From positions 9,486,001 to 9,550,000 of the forward strand of contig CM034548.1 in NCBI GenBank assembly GCA_020055645.1: 64,000 bases of DNA. Reading direction: 5' to 3'. Source of the stretch: Tomocerus qinae (lineage: Eukaryota; Arthropoda; Collembola; Entomobryomorpha; Tomoceridae). Below, piece after piece: positions 28,601-43,600 of this stretch. A program made the position numbers and the translations under genes. The stretch's first letter is position 1. Every line of letters starts with the position of its first letter. The notes beneath the pieces were generated by a model. It was not told the DNA's origin, did not search any database, and worked only from the letters and a program-made list of their open reading frames with translations.

Positions 28601-31600
28601 CTATCGCCTCCTCACCATTGTAATTGAATTGCACAGGATTCTCTAATAATTGCTTTCGCTAAGATTGCTTTTACCAAACGATTATCCACATTGTCTTTCA
28701 ACTCAGACGGGAAGCAGACAACTCTTTGTAATGTTAAAATTCTCAGTAACTTTCACAACTGCTAATTACTAAAAAGTTACCTGCATTTAATTACACTTTT
28801 GTAAGTTACCTATATGAAACCGTAAATTTACTAAACTCCACAACACACTGCTCTATTTAAAGCCATGGGTAGGTTCATTTATATGCTTAACATTTTATGA
28901 TAATTGACAACCTTAGTTTGATATACTGCAGCCTTTTCGCTGAGTGGTAGCAATTATTGCTATTTAATTTTTCTACGTGTAGTTTTATGACGATACAATT
29001 TCTTGTCACTGACAAAGTTATGTGAATGGGACAGTAGTAATTAATTACAATATTTACATTACAATTATTTATACCAGATGACTTAAGAAATATTAATTTC
29101 TCTGACCATTCGTTCAATATTTTAAATCTTTTATTTTTGTGTCAATTTACTCACTATACTGGTTATGGCTAGTCTTTATCAGATTACAGATTTTATCGGG
29201 TGCCAATGCTTCGTTGCCCATCGGCGTTATTTGGAAAGTTTATGTTGTCATTTTTCCGAGATATCAGTCAATAAACATAACCAACCAAAATTATAATTGG
29301 CCATTAAAATGGCTTTATAGCACAACATGCAAAAATAAAATTCTAATATTCGCATGTTGCTTCAACATTTCCTTCTCGGAAGGTATCATTACCTACCGGT
29401 AATATATTCCGGGTAGAGCGAGAGCTATAAAAACTCCATTCGAGGTTTTTACTTTAGAAATGTTGGAAACAATCAATTACATATGATGGGTAGTGTTAAC
29501 AATTTTATCTGATCTGAGGTACCTGTGGGATTATTTTTATTGGAGTATAATGATCCATCACGAGCTACTACAATTGATATCTTGCAGACACAGCCCTATA
29601 ATGTGATAGTTTTACGTCTAGATTTAACATTGTGATCAACAATTGAAGTGAAAGTTCAAACTCTTTCAATTATTTCACCTTAAGTGGCTTTGAATTGAGT
29701 TGGGACTCTGAGATCCATATTTATGCTGTGTAAGGTTGGGACTGAAATAGATTGGGCATTGATAAGAGACATCTTCATTTCTGTAATAAGAAAGCGGAGA
29801 GCTGCATTGGATTATAAATGCTTACAATAGTCAATCTTGAGAGTTGAAAGAGTGGATTCATTTCTGTCTGTGAAAAGTGGAAAAGGATGATTCATTATTC
29901 TGCAACGTTCTTTTAATCCCTGACTTGAGTGGAAAGACCAAACAAGCTCATTATCTCCTAGTCGGTTTTTCGAGGTGAGTGTCTATCGCAGCAGTTAAAT
30001 TAGATATAGCCACCGCTTCTTTATAGTCCGTGGGTGACGTCAGGGAACGAGGCTACACCAGAGACAATGCGTCCATCACGAACTATTTCCGGACCCCCAC
30101 CTCAGGACTCTTTTGAAGCCTCTCCAAAATAGTAGGACTAATATGATCCGAATTCCTTTCCTCCTTTTAAGTCTTCGTGCATTGTCCCTTAGCAGCCGAG
30201 CATGCATGCAGGCAGAACCATTTTGGGCTACCCATCAAAGCTTTAGGTACTTTACTCTGTTACTTAAGAGTGCCTTGTGCTCAGTAACCGAGACAAAGTC
30301 TGATTATCGACTCGACTTCCATTAACAGGGATAATGACTTTGTTCCTCTCACTAAATAACGATCCACTTTTCTCCTGCATCGCTTTAAAGTACAACGCAC
30401 ATTCAATGGAGGGACATCAGTGCACACAACTGTCAATTACTCCCCAATTTCTGTAAAGCACTCTTCTCCCTATACAATTTCAGTGGAACTGTTATTCACC
30501 ATTTCATGCCTATAAAACATATAGATGCACCATTATCTGTAATTTATAATATTGAAGTACCTACACACAGTATTTGGTTTCCTTTGATACAGATACCAGA
30601 ATTTTGTATGGTTAAACCATTGAAATCGGCAGAGAGACTGAATAATCTAATAATAGATTTGTGACATCGTTTTTGCTTATTTATTTACACGTGAATTTAT
30701 CTGTGCAAAATATGAAATGGCTTTGCTTAAGGCGAGTGTCAGTTCCATGCAGAATTAAAGCCTGGTCTTGTTAGAATAATGATAAGCCAATAGACTAATA
30801 AATTAGATTGTGCTGCGAGATTAGGACATTATTGCGAGTCGGAGTGCGGAAGTTGAGTCCTGCTCACAAAAGAGCAAAGGAAAGTAAGGCAACCTGTCTA
30901 GTCTTCTGATCTTAATTAGTTGCTTCCTTTTCACATTCCCCACTTTCATCACATCCAATCCAGCAAACTCGTTTTATTTATTTAGTTAGTCAATGGATCC
31001 AAATCCCAACCGTGCTGAGTCTGAGTGCAGGTCTCCGTCTCTCAGTCAATTTTATAGTCGTGCAGTAGACATACATTGCTAGTCGGTAAATGTCGTGGCT
31101 TTGAAAATCATTCGTGTAAGTGGATCAATCAAAACTGGGTTTGTAACGTGATACAAGTATATTATGTCTTTGTAATAATTTCTAATTTAGTCAAAGTGCA
31201 GTAATTACATCTGGCTTCCTATATTATTATCACTTCATTACATGTTTATCAAACTTTGATTAAAGGCTGACTCTTAGGAACTACTATAGGGTGTCCTAGA
31301 GATTTAAATGTCGTGAGATAATTGTATAGGTAAATGAGGTAGTCTATTTTCAAACCAAAGAAATTTCTCTTTCATTTTAGAGTGTATGTACCTAATTAAT
31401 TAGTTAATTACTACTTCAGTTGAGTCAGCATCTCTCCCTACAGAGCTCTATGTCTCTCCTGATTATCATAATTGCATCTCCATGTCTTTATATAAAGATA
31501 TAATTTAATCATTGGCATTGAGAGTCCCTATAAATTGGTTAGCCACGTCTCATTGATACTTGGAATTACTCCGTGATGATATTATAATGTTATTCCTTCC

Positions 31601-34600
31601 TTAATATCATTTCATGTACATAAATAGTTTATAAAATAGCTGTAGAGGTTACAAGGAATCATAATGATGGTAAGATATGAGTGGGAGTGATAGAGACAGA
31701 GTGGCTGACCATTAGAAAACGAGTTGCTTATTCCTGGAAATAAATTTTGTGTTTTTGCTCACCACAGAATAAATTGTAGTATATAGTAAGTAGGTCTATG
31801 AAGTAAGATCTGTGTGTATAATGCGTTGGCTTTCAGAATTGAGAATTGGGACCGGAGGACATGTACTTGAAGGGAAAAGAGTCAAGTCAAGTGAAGTTTG
31901 TGTATGTGGTAGAGATAGATATGTATAAGATAAAGACAAGTTGAAAAAAAGGAGAAAAAGTAGTGAAAGCATCAATGCGGATTGGAGCAATGATAATGTT
32001 AGGCCGTGGTATGAATGGCAGTCAGGGGAGAATGCAGTACATACACACACAGAACCCAGTACAAAGTATTTGAGTGACTATATTTATCGAGTGAGTCGTC
32101 GTAGGCCGGTTGTTGTAGTGCAGGAGGCAATGGGAGTTTGCTGGGCTCGGCTGGCTACATACATACATACTTAGAGGAAGGAGAAGAAAGAGCGAAGTTG
32201 AGAATTATTGATTCCGGGGTCGTAGTCGGAGCTGTTGAACGGATTGAGAAATGACTAACAATCAGCCACAAGTCTCATCCTGTTGTTTCACTCGGAATAG
32301 CTGAGTGGGCTCATCCATCCCTTCAAAGGCCTAAATGTATTGCTATCGACTCAACTTACATTTGAGTATTTTTCCAACGTCACTTAGAGCGAAAGGGAAG
32401 TGAAAGCTGGAGCTACAGCTGATATTTTCAGAAAGATCCTGCTTTCTCTTTACTTCGCATTACACTCATGTTCATAGATGCATTTATCATAGATGAAGAA
32501 GAAGAAAGCTCTTTTTTCGCACTATATTTTACTCCTAAGAACAACGGGTCTATCTCGTTTCTGGGAGTAGAGGGAAGTAGATAGTAGTCAGCGTCAGTCA
32601 GCTACTTTCCAGCCTCAAGTCAGGTCTTCAAGGGAAAATCAACTGAAAGCACCAGCAAACGGAGGAAAATGGGACCGATATTAACCCTAATGTGGAAATG
32701 TCCCTACTTTCTCCTCCACACACACATAATAGCACGAGTGTATAAGCATGTACTCATCTACTACTCACCCACATCCTATACTCTTCACTGTATATAATGT
32801 GTCTATTATTATTAGGGGTATTTTGCATAGGCTATGGATATGGATGTGATTTGGGATTAAGTATCGTAAAACCGAGTTCCAGACTCAGTTGTCTCAAAAG
32901 AGGAGTTTGATTTTGACATTGGCTTCGGAGAACTCACTCCTTCTTCTGTCAGCTAGTTCATATTCCACTTTCTCAATCCAGAATATGCTACTACATGTAA
33001 GTACATTCGATTCCTATGACATTCTTACTTGTTCCTCTGGATCTGTAATACCTAAGCACCTCTGGTTGAGTCCACGCACTTGTGCAGACATGGATCTGCA
33101 TAATATCTGGGAAATAATATCAGGAGGGTCCGTATAGTAGAGAGAGATATAACATTTTATGTTGTGTGGACACATGGAGAGACAGAATTGTGTGCTCTGA
33201 TAATAATATACCTACCTAGTCTGTTCGTAGTTGTACCTACACACATAAAACATACATCCAGAGTGCATTGCAATGGAATAGAATAGTTTTCGGGTTGAAC
33301 GGTGAGATCGAGATCCATTGAGCATTGAGCATGATGTGAAGTAATGCGCACAAGGATTCGAGTGTTGTCGACTCATGGAAACAGTGGAAAGGATGAATGT
33401 GATGTGATTGGCTGCTTATGGAAGAGGAGAAGAGATGAAAACCCAAAGCCATTGTGTGTCGCTGCAGCTGAAGGGTTCTTGAGATTTTATTGAAATATTT
33501 TGGTGATCAAGGAGACTGTTTGCTTGCCTTGCTTGCCCGAGAAATTTCCCTTTGGCTGTCTTTGCGGATCATGGATAGATTGAAAGAGAAGAGCGGGTTG
33601 AGAATTAGGAGATGGAAAATTCTACATGTTAGTCCAAGTCGAGCCAAACATTTTGTTTGCTGCATATTGAGTGCAGGAGGCAGGAACAAATAAATTTAAC
33701 AGAGAAAGTTAGAACTCTAATCCAAATATCACTCTGTCGAGCATTTCGAGTGTCCTTGTCTATCTATTCCTTCCTGCATCACTTCCCATACTCTCCTGTT
33801 ATTATTATTACTATACAGATACAAATTTTATACGCTCCTTTCTCTCACTCATCCTCCCTTTTTATACTTCAGATATCATTCAAAATAAATGCTTTCAATA
33901 TACATCATTCAAATCCGAGAGTCGGCAATAAGAAAGAAACCCAAAATGTGTATTTAATTATAGGCTTAATAAGTGAACTGGTCCTTCCTACTTATTTGCT
34001 TAACCACTTACTACACAATGAAAAACATTCCATCAACTATTTTTAGTCGCAGCCTCTTTCACGTAAATTTTTCCCGGGAAAATAAATACTGTTTTCCCAA
34101 ACGTAATAACAGAGTGAATATGGAATGTAATAAGGAAGATTAACAACAATGTATGCACAATAATTAATTACCAAATACTGTCCTGGAGGCTTCTAATTAA
34201 ATGGCTCATCTATTCTGTACAAAATTCTATTGATCATAATGGTAACTTAAGACATCGTTTGGTAATGTATTGGAAATGCCATTCTACCCTTCGTCTATCT
34301 TCCAGTTCTAGTTTGTATGGATCTATAACATGGAGAAGTAGAAAATGAAACACATTTAGTCAATATTATCCTTGAATTCTATATATTGTATTTGTATGTC
34401 TTCTAGGTATCTTTGCTTGAATTTGCAGAATTATTGTTTCTCAAAAACTACCTGAGGTGCCTTTCAAGTTATAAACGTGCGTAGACATTTTTTAAAGTTA
34501 TTATACTAAGCTAGAGTTTGAAGGTTCTATAGAAATAAGGAGTGGAAACCAAGTCGATGCTCTAAGGCAGAGATGGAAACAAAAGATCGTCTAGATACCG

Positions 34601-37600
34601 TAAAATTCGTATAAAAGAATCCAGCTGGGTAAAATTTCAAAGCACATTAAATCATTGTTTTGTAAAATTGCTGGATTTTTATCCCTAGGAAGTGAAAGGA
34701 ACTTTATTTGGCATTTTACGCTGCACATTAGGAATATTTTAGTTATAATATTATGAAAGTGAAAGAAGGTATTGGACGAATTAAGTAGAAGAGTTGTCTG
34801 TGAGGGGTTTACCTAGGAAGGAAGGATTTGTATATTGATGAGGAGATGGTGAAGCTTTGATGGCACAAATGAACCGTATGATGATAATGATGATGATTAT
34901 GCTGACGATGTTCTTGTAGTAGAAGGTGAAAGTAGAGGAGACTAGGAGAAGCTTTCTGCTCTGATGAAGCTTCAGTCGAGTCTTCTGAAAATGAGGACGA
35001 CGATGCATTGTGATTGTGAGTCGATGTTGATTTCATGCCTGCCATGCCATATGGCAGGGAAACGATTCTTCTACTGCTTTCTCTTTTCGTCTCACTTCGA
35101 ATTCCATCCGCTTTCTTTTCATACTCAACGATTGTTGTTGAGGATTACTATAAAACCAGAAATGCTATCAGCAGTAAACTCCCTACATTTTCAGTATTGT
35201 TTGGTCAAAAAATTCATATATAGACATCATATTTCTGTCAATGATAAAAGTTTCGTTTAATTGACGTTTTTTAAAGTAAAAAATAGTTTTGAGTAGTGAT
35301 ATACTAGTAAGGTGTATACGGTAGGGATTTGATTAATCAAATGAGTCAAATTAAGTTTGTCTGGTTTATCCCTTATGGTCGTGTTCTGTCTCTGTCGTTG
35401 TTTGACATAGTTAAATGGCAAATAATGGGATGCATTGTGAAAGCAATATAGTAGAGGCTTTGTAACTGATATCATTCAAAGGGAAAGTTACATGATATTG
35501 ATGTGGTGACAAGTTCATGATAAATCCAGTAATTCTTAGTACTGTCTCCGGCTTACAATACTAGTTAAAGTATTGTAGTAATGTTAGTCAACGCGAATTG
35601 AAATGGCATTCCTATGGTGTTTTCCATAGGAATTGTTCGTTACTTTGAAAATAATTTGAAGGATGCGAGGCAAAAGTAGTATTCTAAAAAGCTCTTGTTT
35701 TCAGAGTATGTGCTTAGCAAGCAGTAAAAGATATACTGCAGTGTGTCGTTCTTCTATGTTAGCAATTTATTTTTATTCACCGCAAGGCATGGCAAATGTA
35801 TAAATTCATGCGCAATTACACATGGTTTATTGTTTAGTGAAATTATGAAAGCAATTTAGTACACATAAAGAACAATAATGTATCAAAAGCCGTAAAATGG
35901 TTGTGATAGTGTACTTATCACAACAATACGAGAAAAAAGGGAAAACTAGTTGATGGGAGTGCAGGTCAGAGACAGGAGGAGATGGTAAGTAGAAAATGCC
36001 CGTGTCTCATGTGTATATGTGTTGAGTTGTAGGGCCAAATCGAAAGTGACTCGACTTTGTCTGACTTTAGTTGTCTGTTCGCTATTTAGTGGAGTTGAGA
36101 CGGGAACTTTCCGTTTAGCTCTAATATTTTAGCACAGTTGAGTGAGAGTTCAGTTGATCTGGTTTCGTTTCATGCCGTCCGAGAATATAGGAGAATAGAA
36201 TAGAGTTGATGATGTCGATGTAGTAGACATTGCTTTCGTTCCTACAAACAAATACGCACCGTGTTACTTCCAACAACAACTCGGGATTCAGTGTCAATTA
36301 TTTATTGAGGTGCTCATCTTCCTAAGTCGTATAACGTTCCATTAAAAGCAATTTTTCTAATTTTTTAACTTTGAAACCTCGCAGTGAAGTACAGTAAAAC
36401 CCTAAGTTGTAAATATTTAGATTAGTGGTCCAGTTAGATAAATTCGGACGCATATTTGGTTGATTTAAGCCCGGGGGAGATGGGGTGGGGCTACGGTGCG
36501 TACCTTGTGTAGTTGTTGAGTTGTCTAGCATGCCGACTCATCGTTTTCAAGTCGATATGATTCATGATGGATTTTTAGTTCAGCTACGGGGGATAGAGAA
36601 TGGCTGGGTTTTGGTTGTAGTAGATTTCTGTGTATCTTGACTTGGCTCGCACCCAGCCATAGACAGAACTCTCGTCTTCTTTTTTCTTTCTCTTATGGTT
36701 ATTGAGCTCACTAAAAGCTTTTCAGAGAAAGAAACTTTTCCACATACACTACAATGGAATGGAATAGCTTTGGCTCACCTCATTTCACCAGCTAGTATCT
36801 ATTCTCCTTGTAAACGCCTTCCTTCAAAATCCTCACCGACTAACTTAACATAACGCTGCGTACATACGGAGGAGCCATCCCAAGTTTTCATCATCAAAGG
36901 CTGACTTGGATTTTAGATTTGGCTTGGCTGGGATGTCTTCGCTCTCCATCCCACTACCATTATTCCCCACATAATAAACTTATGTCAAATCATATCGCTT
37001 TCCCCATCCTCCCCTTTCACCTTAATGAGTCTCTGCCCTTGGCCTAACCTTATGCCATCTAATCAACATTCCCACCAGCCACGACAACAACACCTTACTA
37101 TAGATAGACATACTATTCATAGCTTACTTTATTAAACTCCAACTTCTTATATAACTTACACACAATAATCTGCATGACAAATTTTATAAGCATAGTCAAA
37201 TGTCATTCCGCTCTCGTAATATTTGATATAAATTCGTATAGAGTTGTGACAACTCTTCTTCAGCTTCACTAACTCAACCACAACTATCAAATTGTCGCAA
37301 TACTCCAGCAAATACGTAAAAGCACATTTATAAAACATCATTCATAGCCCAAGTCATCTTCAGTTAGTCAGTTTCCTCAGTCGATACGAATATTTCAGTT
37401 GACTGAATTCCTGGCCGTATAGTTGGATTCGCTACTTAAAGCCGTCTTTTGCCAGGCCACTATAATTATTTTATAACTGTGTACATACAATAGATAGTTT
37501 GGTATTCCGTCCCTCTCTCCTTATCACATTCTCTACTTAAATCGGTATGGCATGTCCTTTCTTCACCATCTCTGTCAGTGCTTGGTGGGTGAGGGAATAC

Positions 37601-40600
37601 GAAATGTCTCTTCTGCTTCATCGCATGGCATGACTCTTCCCGAATTCTATTCTGACATGTGTGCGGCTAATCCCATTTACACACGGAAATTACACAGCAC
37701 ACTTCCGTGTTGCTCTCTCTCGCTAGTCTACCTTTGAGGCACAATCACAATTAACTAATCCGTTGCACAGCAACCCAAGCCTTTAAACCTTACCCTCCAA
37801 CTCAAACTCCTTTATACTTCCGTTCAAGGTCGCTATGAGCTTATTACAAATCATATTCACCATTAATCAACTCAACAACTAAAACTTCCCTTGTCAATCC
37901 GTTCTCAAACAGCCCTGCACACAATTAATGCTTCCGCATCCTCAATCTCTGCTCTTTTACGTTCTATCAATTCAAAATCAACAACAATCAGCTATACCTT
38001 CATCACTGTCTACTATTACCACAAATATTGACATTCTCGCTTTAATTAGGCACAAGACAAAATGCTACATAGTTCCCACGTTTCCATCTTTCCGTCAAAA
38101 CAAAATTCCATGCCCGCCATTAAATTATCCCACCTTAGGAATTCTATGTTTCTCCCATGCGTAATAAATTTACATAATGAGCATCACCACAATAAAGTTG
38201 ATTTAATCATTTATTTAAACATGGTGTAGGTTAGGTTAGGGTTCGACTCTAACTTCAGTTAACCCTTCATGGAACATCAAATGCAATGAACTACATTGGC
38301 ATCCAAATTCGAATTAGTATTTTTAAATCCTACTGTTTAGACATACTTACCCGCTTTTAGCTTTCAAAAATAAAAGGTCATTGGCAACTGAAGTGGAATT
38401 TTCTCTTCCACAAACCCATTTTAATTGTCAAATGGTTTTTGACATGTTTTATTCTGTAATGCAATCTATAAAGCGTAGCTTATATCATCTTCCATGCACT
38501 TTTCCCCAAGTGAAAGTTGCACTATTAATTTGATACTTATTCCTTACTTGTGGTTCAATGTTGTAGATTAAGAAGGTCGATATTTGTGGTATTCTAAAAA
38601 GCGTACCCGATGTCAGATTTGTTTTATCGTTCTCGATTTTGTCATCTTGGACAGATGAACGTCTGTTACTTTAGCCATAAATTGATGGTAAGTAGCGATA
38701 TAGATTTTAGAAAACCGTACCTATGTTTGATATGGATGAACGAATTTTGTCTCCTGAACTAAAACGCAGTCACAAATATTCTGCGGGTTCATTTATTATA
38801 ATAGTAGTAGTGACATTTTTGAGATTTATTGAATGATGGAGAGAAATGGAATGCAGAATGTGAACAAGATTGCACATAAAGGTCGGGTACATGATATAGC
38901 CACTTCGATATGGAAGAAAAATTGATTGAGTAATGTTCATAACGTTCGATGACAGCAAATATTTTTTTAGTGATTTGTAGTTTGCGGAAAGCTTCTATTA
39001 CGACTATTGTTAGGTTGACACTATCTAATAGCACTTCACTTACAACTGGTGATAGGCCTTACGGACACTATATGGACATTAACCATAGTTCAGCAGTTTG
39101 TGCTGAGTTACATCTGTTGAAACACTGAGCGTAGAGTAAAAGGGAAAGCTGTTTCATTTCACCGAAGCCAATTTCGGCTGAATAACTGACAATCAGTGTT
39201 TTCCTTTTGGAAGGAAATTTAGAGGTGTGCAATTTAAAGTGGTACGCATTAAATAAACCACACCATGCCGTATTTTGACATTATCGAATATCGACTTACA
39301 AGTTTAGCGTTGTAGTAGATATGAGATTTGTAGATCAATGATTAGCAAGACAATGTTGCAGTCATGATAGTTAATACTACTGTGATACTCAATAGTATTA
39401 TATTTTTATCAGCATCACTTTTTATTAGTTTGGCATAGCTGTATCAAAATATTGTCTGCATGGAGTTGTTGTTGTGCAGTGCGGTATTAGATATTGTTGG
39501 AGACGGGAGTGGAAAGTGATACAATAAATGGATACATAATATCAGAACTGTCCTTTTGTGATACAACATAAAGACGGAGTCGATGGATTTTGTTATGTAA
39601 TGTTAGTGGTCTGCTTTCGTTTCGTTTTGAGTCCTCTCTATGTATGTCGCTGGAGAGTATAAGTGAGTGATTCGAAAAAAACGATCGATTGATCGTATAC
39701 AGTCTGTTACATTTATTATGTTTGTATAAGAAAAGAGTTGGCCAAAAGCGGGGATTTTTCCTGTGAGACTTTGGCACAGCATCTGTACAACTACTATATA
39801 TTATTCTAGGTCGAAGTTTTAACTTCACTCCAATTCGATACAACTTACACGACATCGCAGACAGACTAAACAAAGCTTAACTCTCTCACGTCAACTCACT
39901 GCCATACTTCTGACAGACTAATGCAAGTCGACAGTGGCAACTATATTTTCTTGCTTAATATATTCCTTTTAGATACCCAGGTATCTAGAGCACAGTGCCC
40001 CATACTTTTTCCATTATAGGACATTTATTAGCTTCAGGCCTACTGGTACAAGCAAAGTTAAGCAAATACACCACTCTTCATTTTACTACAATTGCTTTCG
40101 ACACTTGCAAATATTTTTCCTAACATCAAAATAGTTAGCAAACTATGAAATATTACATCTGTCTCAACCATTCGCTACTCCTGCATCATTAAACTATCAG
40201 TTACAAAACTAGTGAAACATGTACTCTTACATAATAGAATACCTTTGTGGTTGTCTGTCAAATTACAAAGTTAATGAGCATTAATCATACAGAGAATTGG
40301 TAGATGAACCTTTGCTATAACTAATACACCCAGTGGCAGGACAAATTAATACTTCTGTCTGCAGTTTATATACATTTCGAAAAATACATGCCTTATTATT
40401 AGTGTACTATTTATTACTTGTTTTTCACCTATAGAACAAATTAATTCCTTCGTTTTTTGTAATACGGAAGTTATAATTGGAGCAGTAGGGCGTGATGATG
40501 TACCAGAAAATAATTACAACAATAGTTACACCAAGTCAAGCATTCACTCGATATAATTAGGCAGTATATTATTACACATTTATATTATGAACAATAGCAA

Positions 40601-43600
40601 TAAGGAAGCTATCTGTTATTCTTATACTATACTGTAATGTTAGTAGTAATACAATGCATGTCAAAATATACATCGTATAATAGTACTAATAAGAATAGTA
40701 TCAAGGTATGATGATATAGATGATATATTATACATATTTTATATACTATATATAGGAACTATAATTACTATATTATATTGTTTGTGTTATATCCAATTAA
40801 TGCCTACCAGTTATTAGGTAATTTTTATATAATCTAGAAAGGGGAATAGTGAAGACAAGATAGATAGAAATTTAACTAAACTCATGGAAAACGAAGATGT
40901 ATAGATGGTATCAAGCGGAGATGATAGGAGGTGTCTAGTTCGGGAGTGGATGTATGTATGTATGGTGTGAATGGAAGTAATAAGGATCTGGTTGTCTATA
41001 GAGTAGCTAATGGGAATAAGAGCGAGTGTTGAGATTGAGAATTGGCTGAGGTAGGTGGATGCTCATTCCCCTTAAAAGTTGTTGCTGGAGTATGAAAAGA
41101 AGATTGTGGACTTTGAGTTGACCGTTGAGTTTCCCGAATGTGTTCATCCACTCTTTCTCTATTGCCCATTTGAGTCGTTTATTGATGCTCTTTTTATGAA
41201 AACCTTTGGCCATCTCCCTCTCTCCCCATCTCGTGTCTCATCAAACGGGATCGTTTTCCAAATCAAAGCCAATATCACTTGGCGAGACTCTCGTAGCTCT
41301 GTCCGATTACGTCCTCTTTTGTTTATATCCTCTCGGTGGACTTTCTCACTCGACCTCATTCAGACGGCCGTGTACTGCGCTAAACGAATGAATGATCGAA
41401 CGAGGAGATGAAGAAGCAAAGAGCAGTCTTTCTCTCGTGTCGACATATACACGAAACAGTCAGACAGAGAGAAAGACAGAGGAGGAAAGGCGCGAGGAAA
41501 ACTTTCTCCCCTCATGCTGTCACATTCACTAGTATCACAAACAAGACGCTCCACAAAATCAACTCTATTGCCTGGGATTGAATCGCCTACCTACCATTCT
41601 TATGTTACTCCTAACTTCTTCCTCTCCATACCTTTTCATGAATTCATTCTTCATCGACTACGTACTCTATAATGTTTGCAGTAGTATATAATATTGTATG
41701 GAGTGAGTCTTGTTGTTGGAAATAGTTCTAGCTGGTGGTGCTATGTAGTGCCCAACACTTTTCTCTCAGCTTCCCCTTTCATCTCCCTTTTGCATCGAGA
41801 CGTGTCTTTTCCTTCAATCCTTGGATCTATTGATAGTTTCTTTTGTAGCCAACTTTTCTTTTCTCACAGCATGTCAACTAACTGAAATACTACTGACATT
41901 TCTTGATAACTAAACATTTTGTCGTGTTATTTAGCAGGAAACCCATTATTGCACTATGCAATCTCACTACTATATATACTAATCTTAGAAATAGAACTGT
42001 TAGTTAAAAGTTGCGTAAGAATATCCATTTTGCTACTACTACAATTATTTTTACCATACAATGTGCTAGGCCCGCAAATAGAAGAACAATCGATAGAGAT
42101 TCGTATGAGATTAAATTCATATGTAGGTAGGAAAAGTATTATATTTAAGAAATAACCAAGTCTACTAAGAAGGTAGAATTCCCACGCAGGATGTAGGTAA
42201 AATATATTTGAGTATTACTTAGTTTGTAGTTTTTGAATAGATAGGTGGGTAGGAGCGAGCTACTTACTTATGTTGTACCATTTATTCGGCTGCAAGTATA
42301 AAGAAATTTTCCCAGACAGGTTTCAAAGACGGAGAATTCAGTTCAGTGGATTTTCATGGTTTGTTTAACCTTTTATTCAAGGAGCGAGAGAATGAAAAGT
42401 AAATGCATACAATACGAAAGCATATAGTTAGCATGTGGTAGACTGAAGCCTATTATTGTGAGTTGAAAGCGTTACTTTGTAGATAGACTACTTTGCACAA
42501 CTCCTGACGTCTCTATTGAGAAAGTTGCTTTAAGTGATTCCCGTTATTACTAATGGATGAGTGTAATGACTGTGAACATTAATTTCTTCCTTATTTGATG
42601 AGAAAAGATGAAGTGTAATATTGAAGGCTGGGATTGTTAATAGTATACATAGGATAAGTATAAATGGAGATACCTAGTAAGTATAAATACTACATAAGAG
42701 ACTGTGAAGATGGATGTGTCTGGAGGAATGCACCTCAGACATAACTCAGTCCTGCAAAAGTAATGAGAGTTTCTTATCTAATTCATTTCTGTGTGCACAT
42801 TTGTTTTGATCTTGGTATGGCAGTGTAGTCACCGTAATTGCAAATAGCTACATAATATCCAAGTAGTAATGTAGTCAACTGTGTCCTGTTTGACTCTTCT
42901 TGTGGATTTATAAACAAGTGGAGAATATGCAAAGAAAAGGAAGTTAGTAGAGACTGGGCTGGAGAAAATTAGATTTCGTTATTGAATTTGAACGGTTGCC
43001 AAAAGGAGGGCGGTTAGAGCTTGTGCATTTAACTGAATATTATCCACATGAGTGAGTGACTGTGTCATGTTCAAAGTGTTGACTGATGTGCCTTTCTATT
43101 TTCTATTTTCAGGTGAAGATCTGGTTCCAGAATCGCAGGACTAAGTGGAAAAAGCAGGACAACATCAGCAACGCGGAGGCAGCTGAGCATAAGGTGCAAG
43201 CAACAAAGCAAAATGGAGGCAAAAGAGATAAAACTTCTTCTCCTAGTCGCGGGAAACACTCCCACAATAGTGATTCCAATTCGAGCAAAAGAACTCAGGC
43301 TCTCGTCCCTGGCACTTCCGAGTGCAGTCTCAGCATCTCAGGAAGTCTTGACTCTAGTGAAGATCACTCCAACGGCTCTATCCATGACGATGGTACTAAT
43401 TCCGAGCGTTCCGAGTGCGGGAGCAAATCTCCGCCGCCACCTCCTGATGACTCCAAATCTTCATCTGCCAACAACAATAATAACAACAGCCCCAAATCCA
43501 GAATCTCGCCCAAACGCCATGCGGAGGTCTCGCAGAAAATAAACATCCCCAACTTCCCCGGCAACAATCACGCATCGCCCGACTTACCTTCACTCACGCC

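Larger units (their letters stand above)
5602..43112 (+). other. 37.5-kb intron 2 of the NK7.1-like gene
   Basis: The donor is GTACGT at 5602 and the acceptor is TTTTCAG ending at 43112. The intron is phase 0 between homeodomain residues 44 and 45. No exon of a known gene, RNA gene or intact mobile element was recognised inside it. Its length, apparent poverty in transposons and scattered short motifs suit a developmental-regulator intron carrying enhancers, but that is inference. Particular items are entered separately. Within it, 5602-8400, 30100-35500 and 38200-43112 gave me nothing specific beyond short simple repeats and a hairpin. Confidence 0.85.

Noticed and set aside
33657-34046. 129-codon ORF in the long intron
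   Set aside because: Low-complexity Ser, Ile and Leu composition follows a pyrimidine-rich segment; no protein family seen.
39487-39873. 128-codon minus-strand ORF in the long intron
   Set aside because: No recognisable domain, no splice or promoter context, and length within chance for 37 kb of sequence.
41079-41411. 110-codon ORF in the long intron
   Set aside because: No domain, overlapping ORFs on both strands, and no splice or promoter signals to support it.
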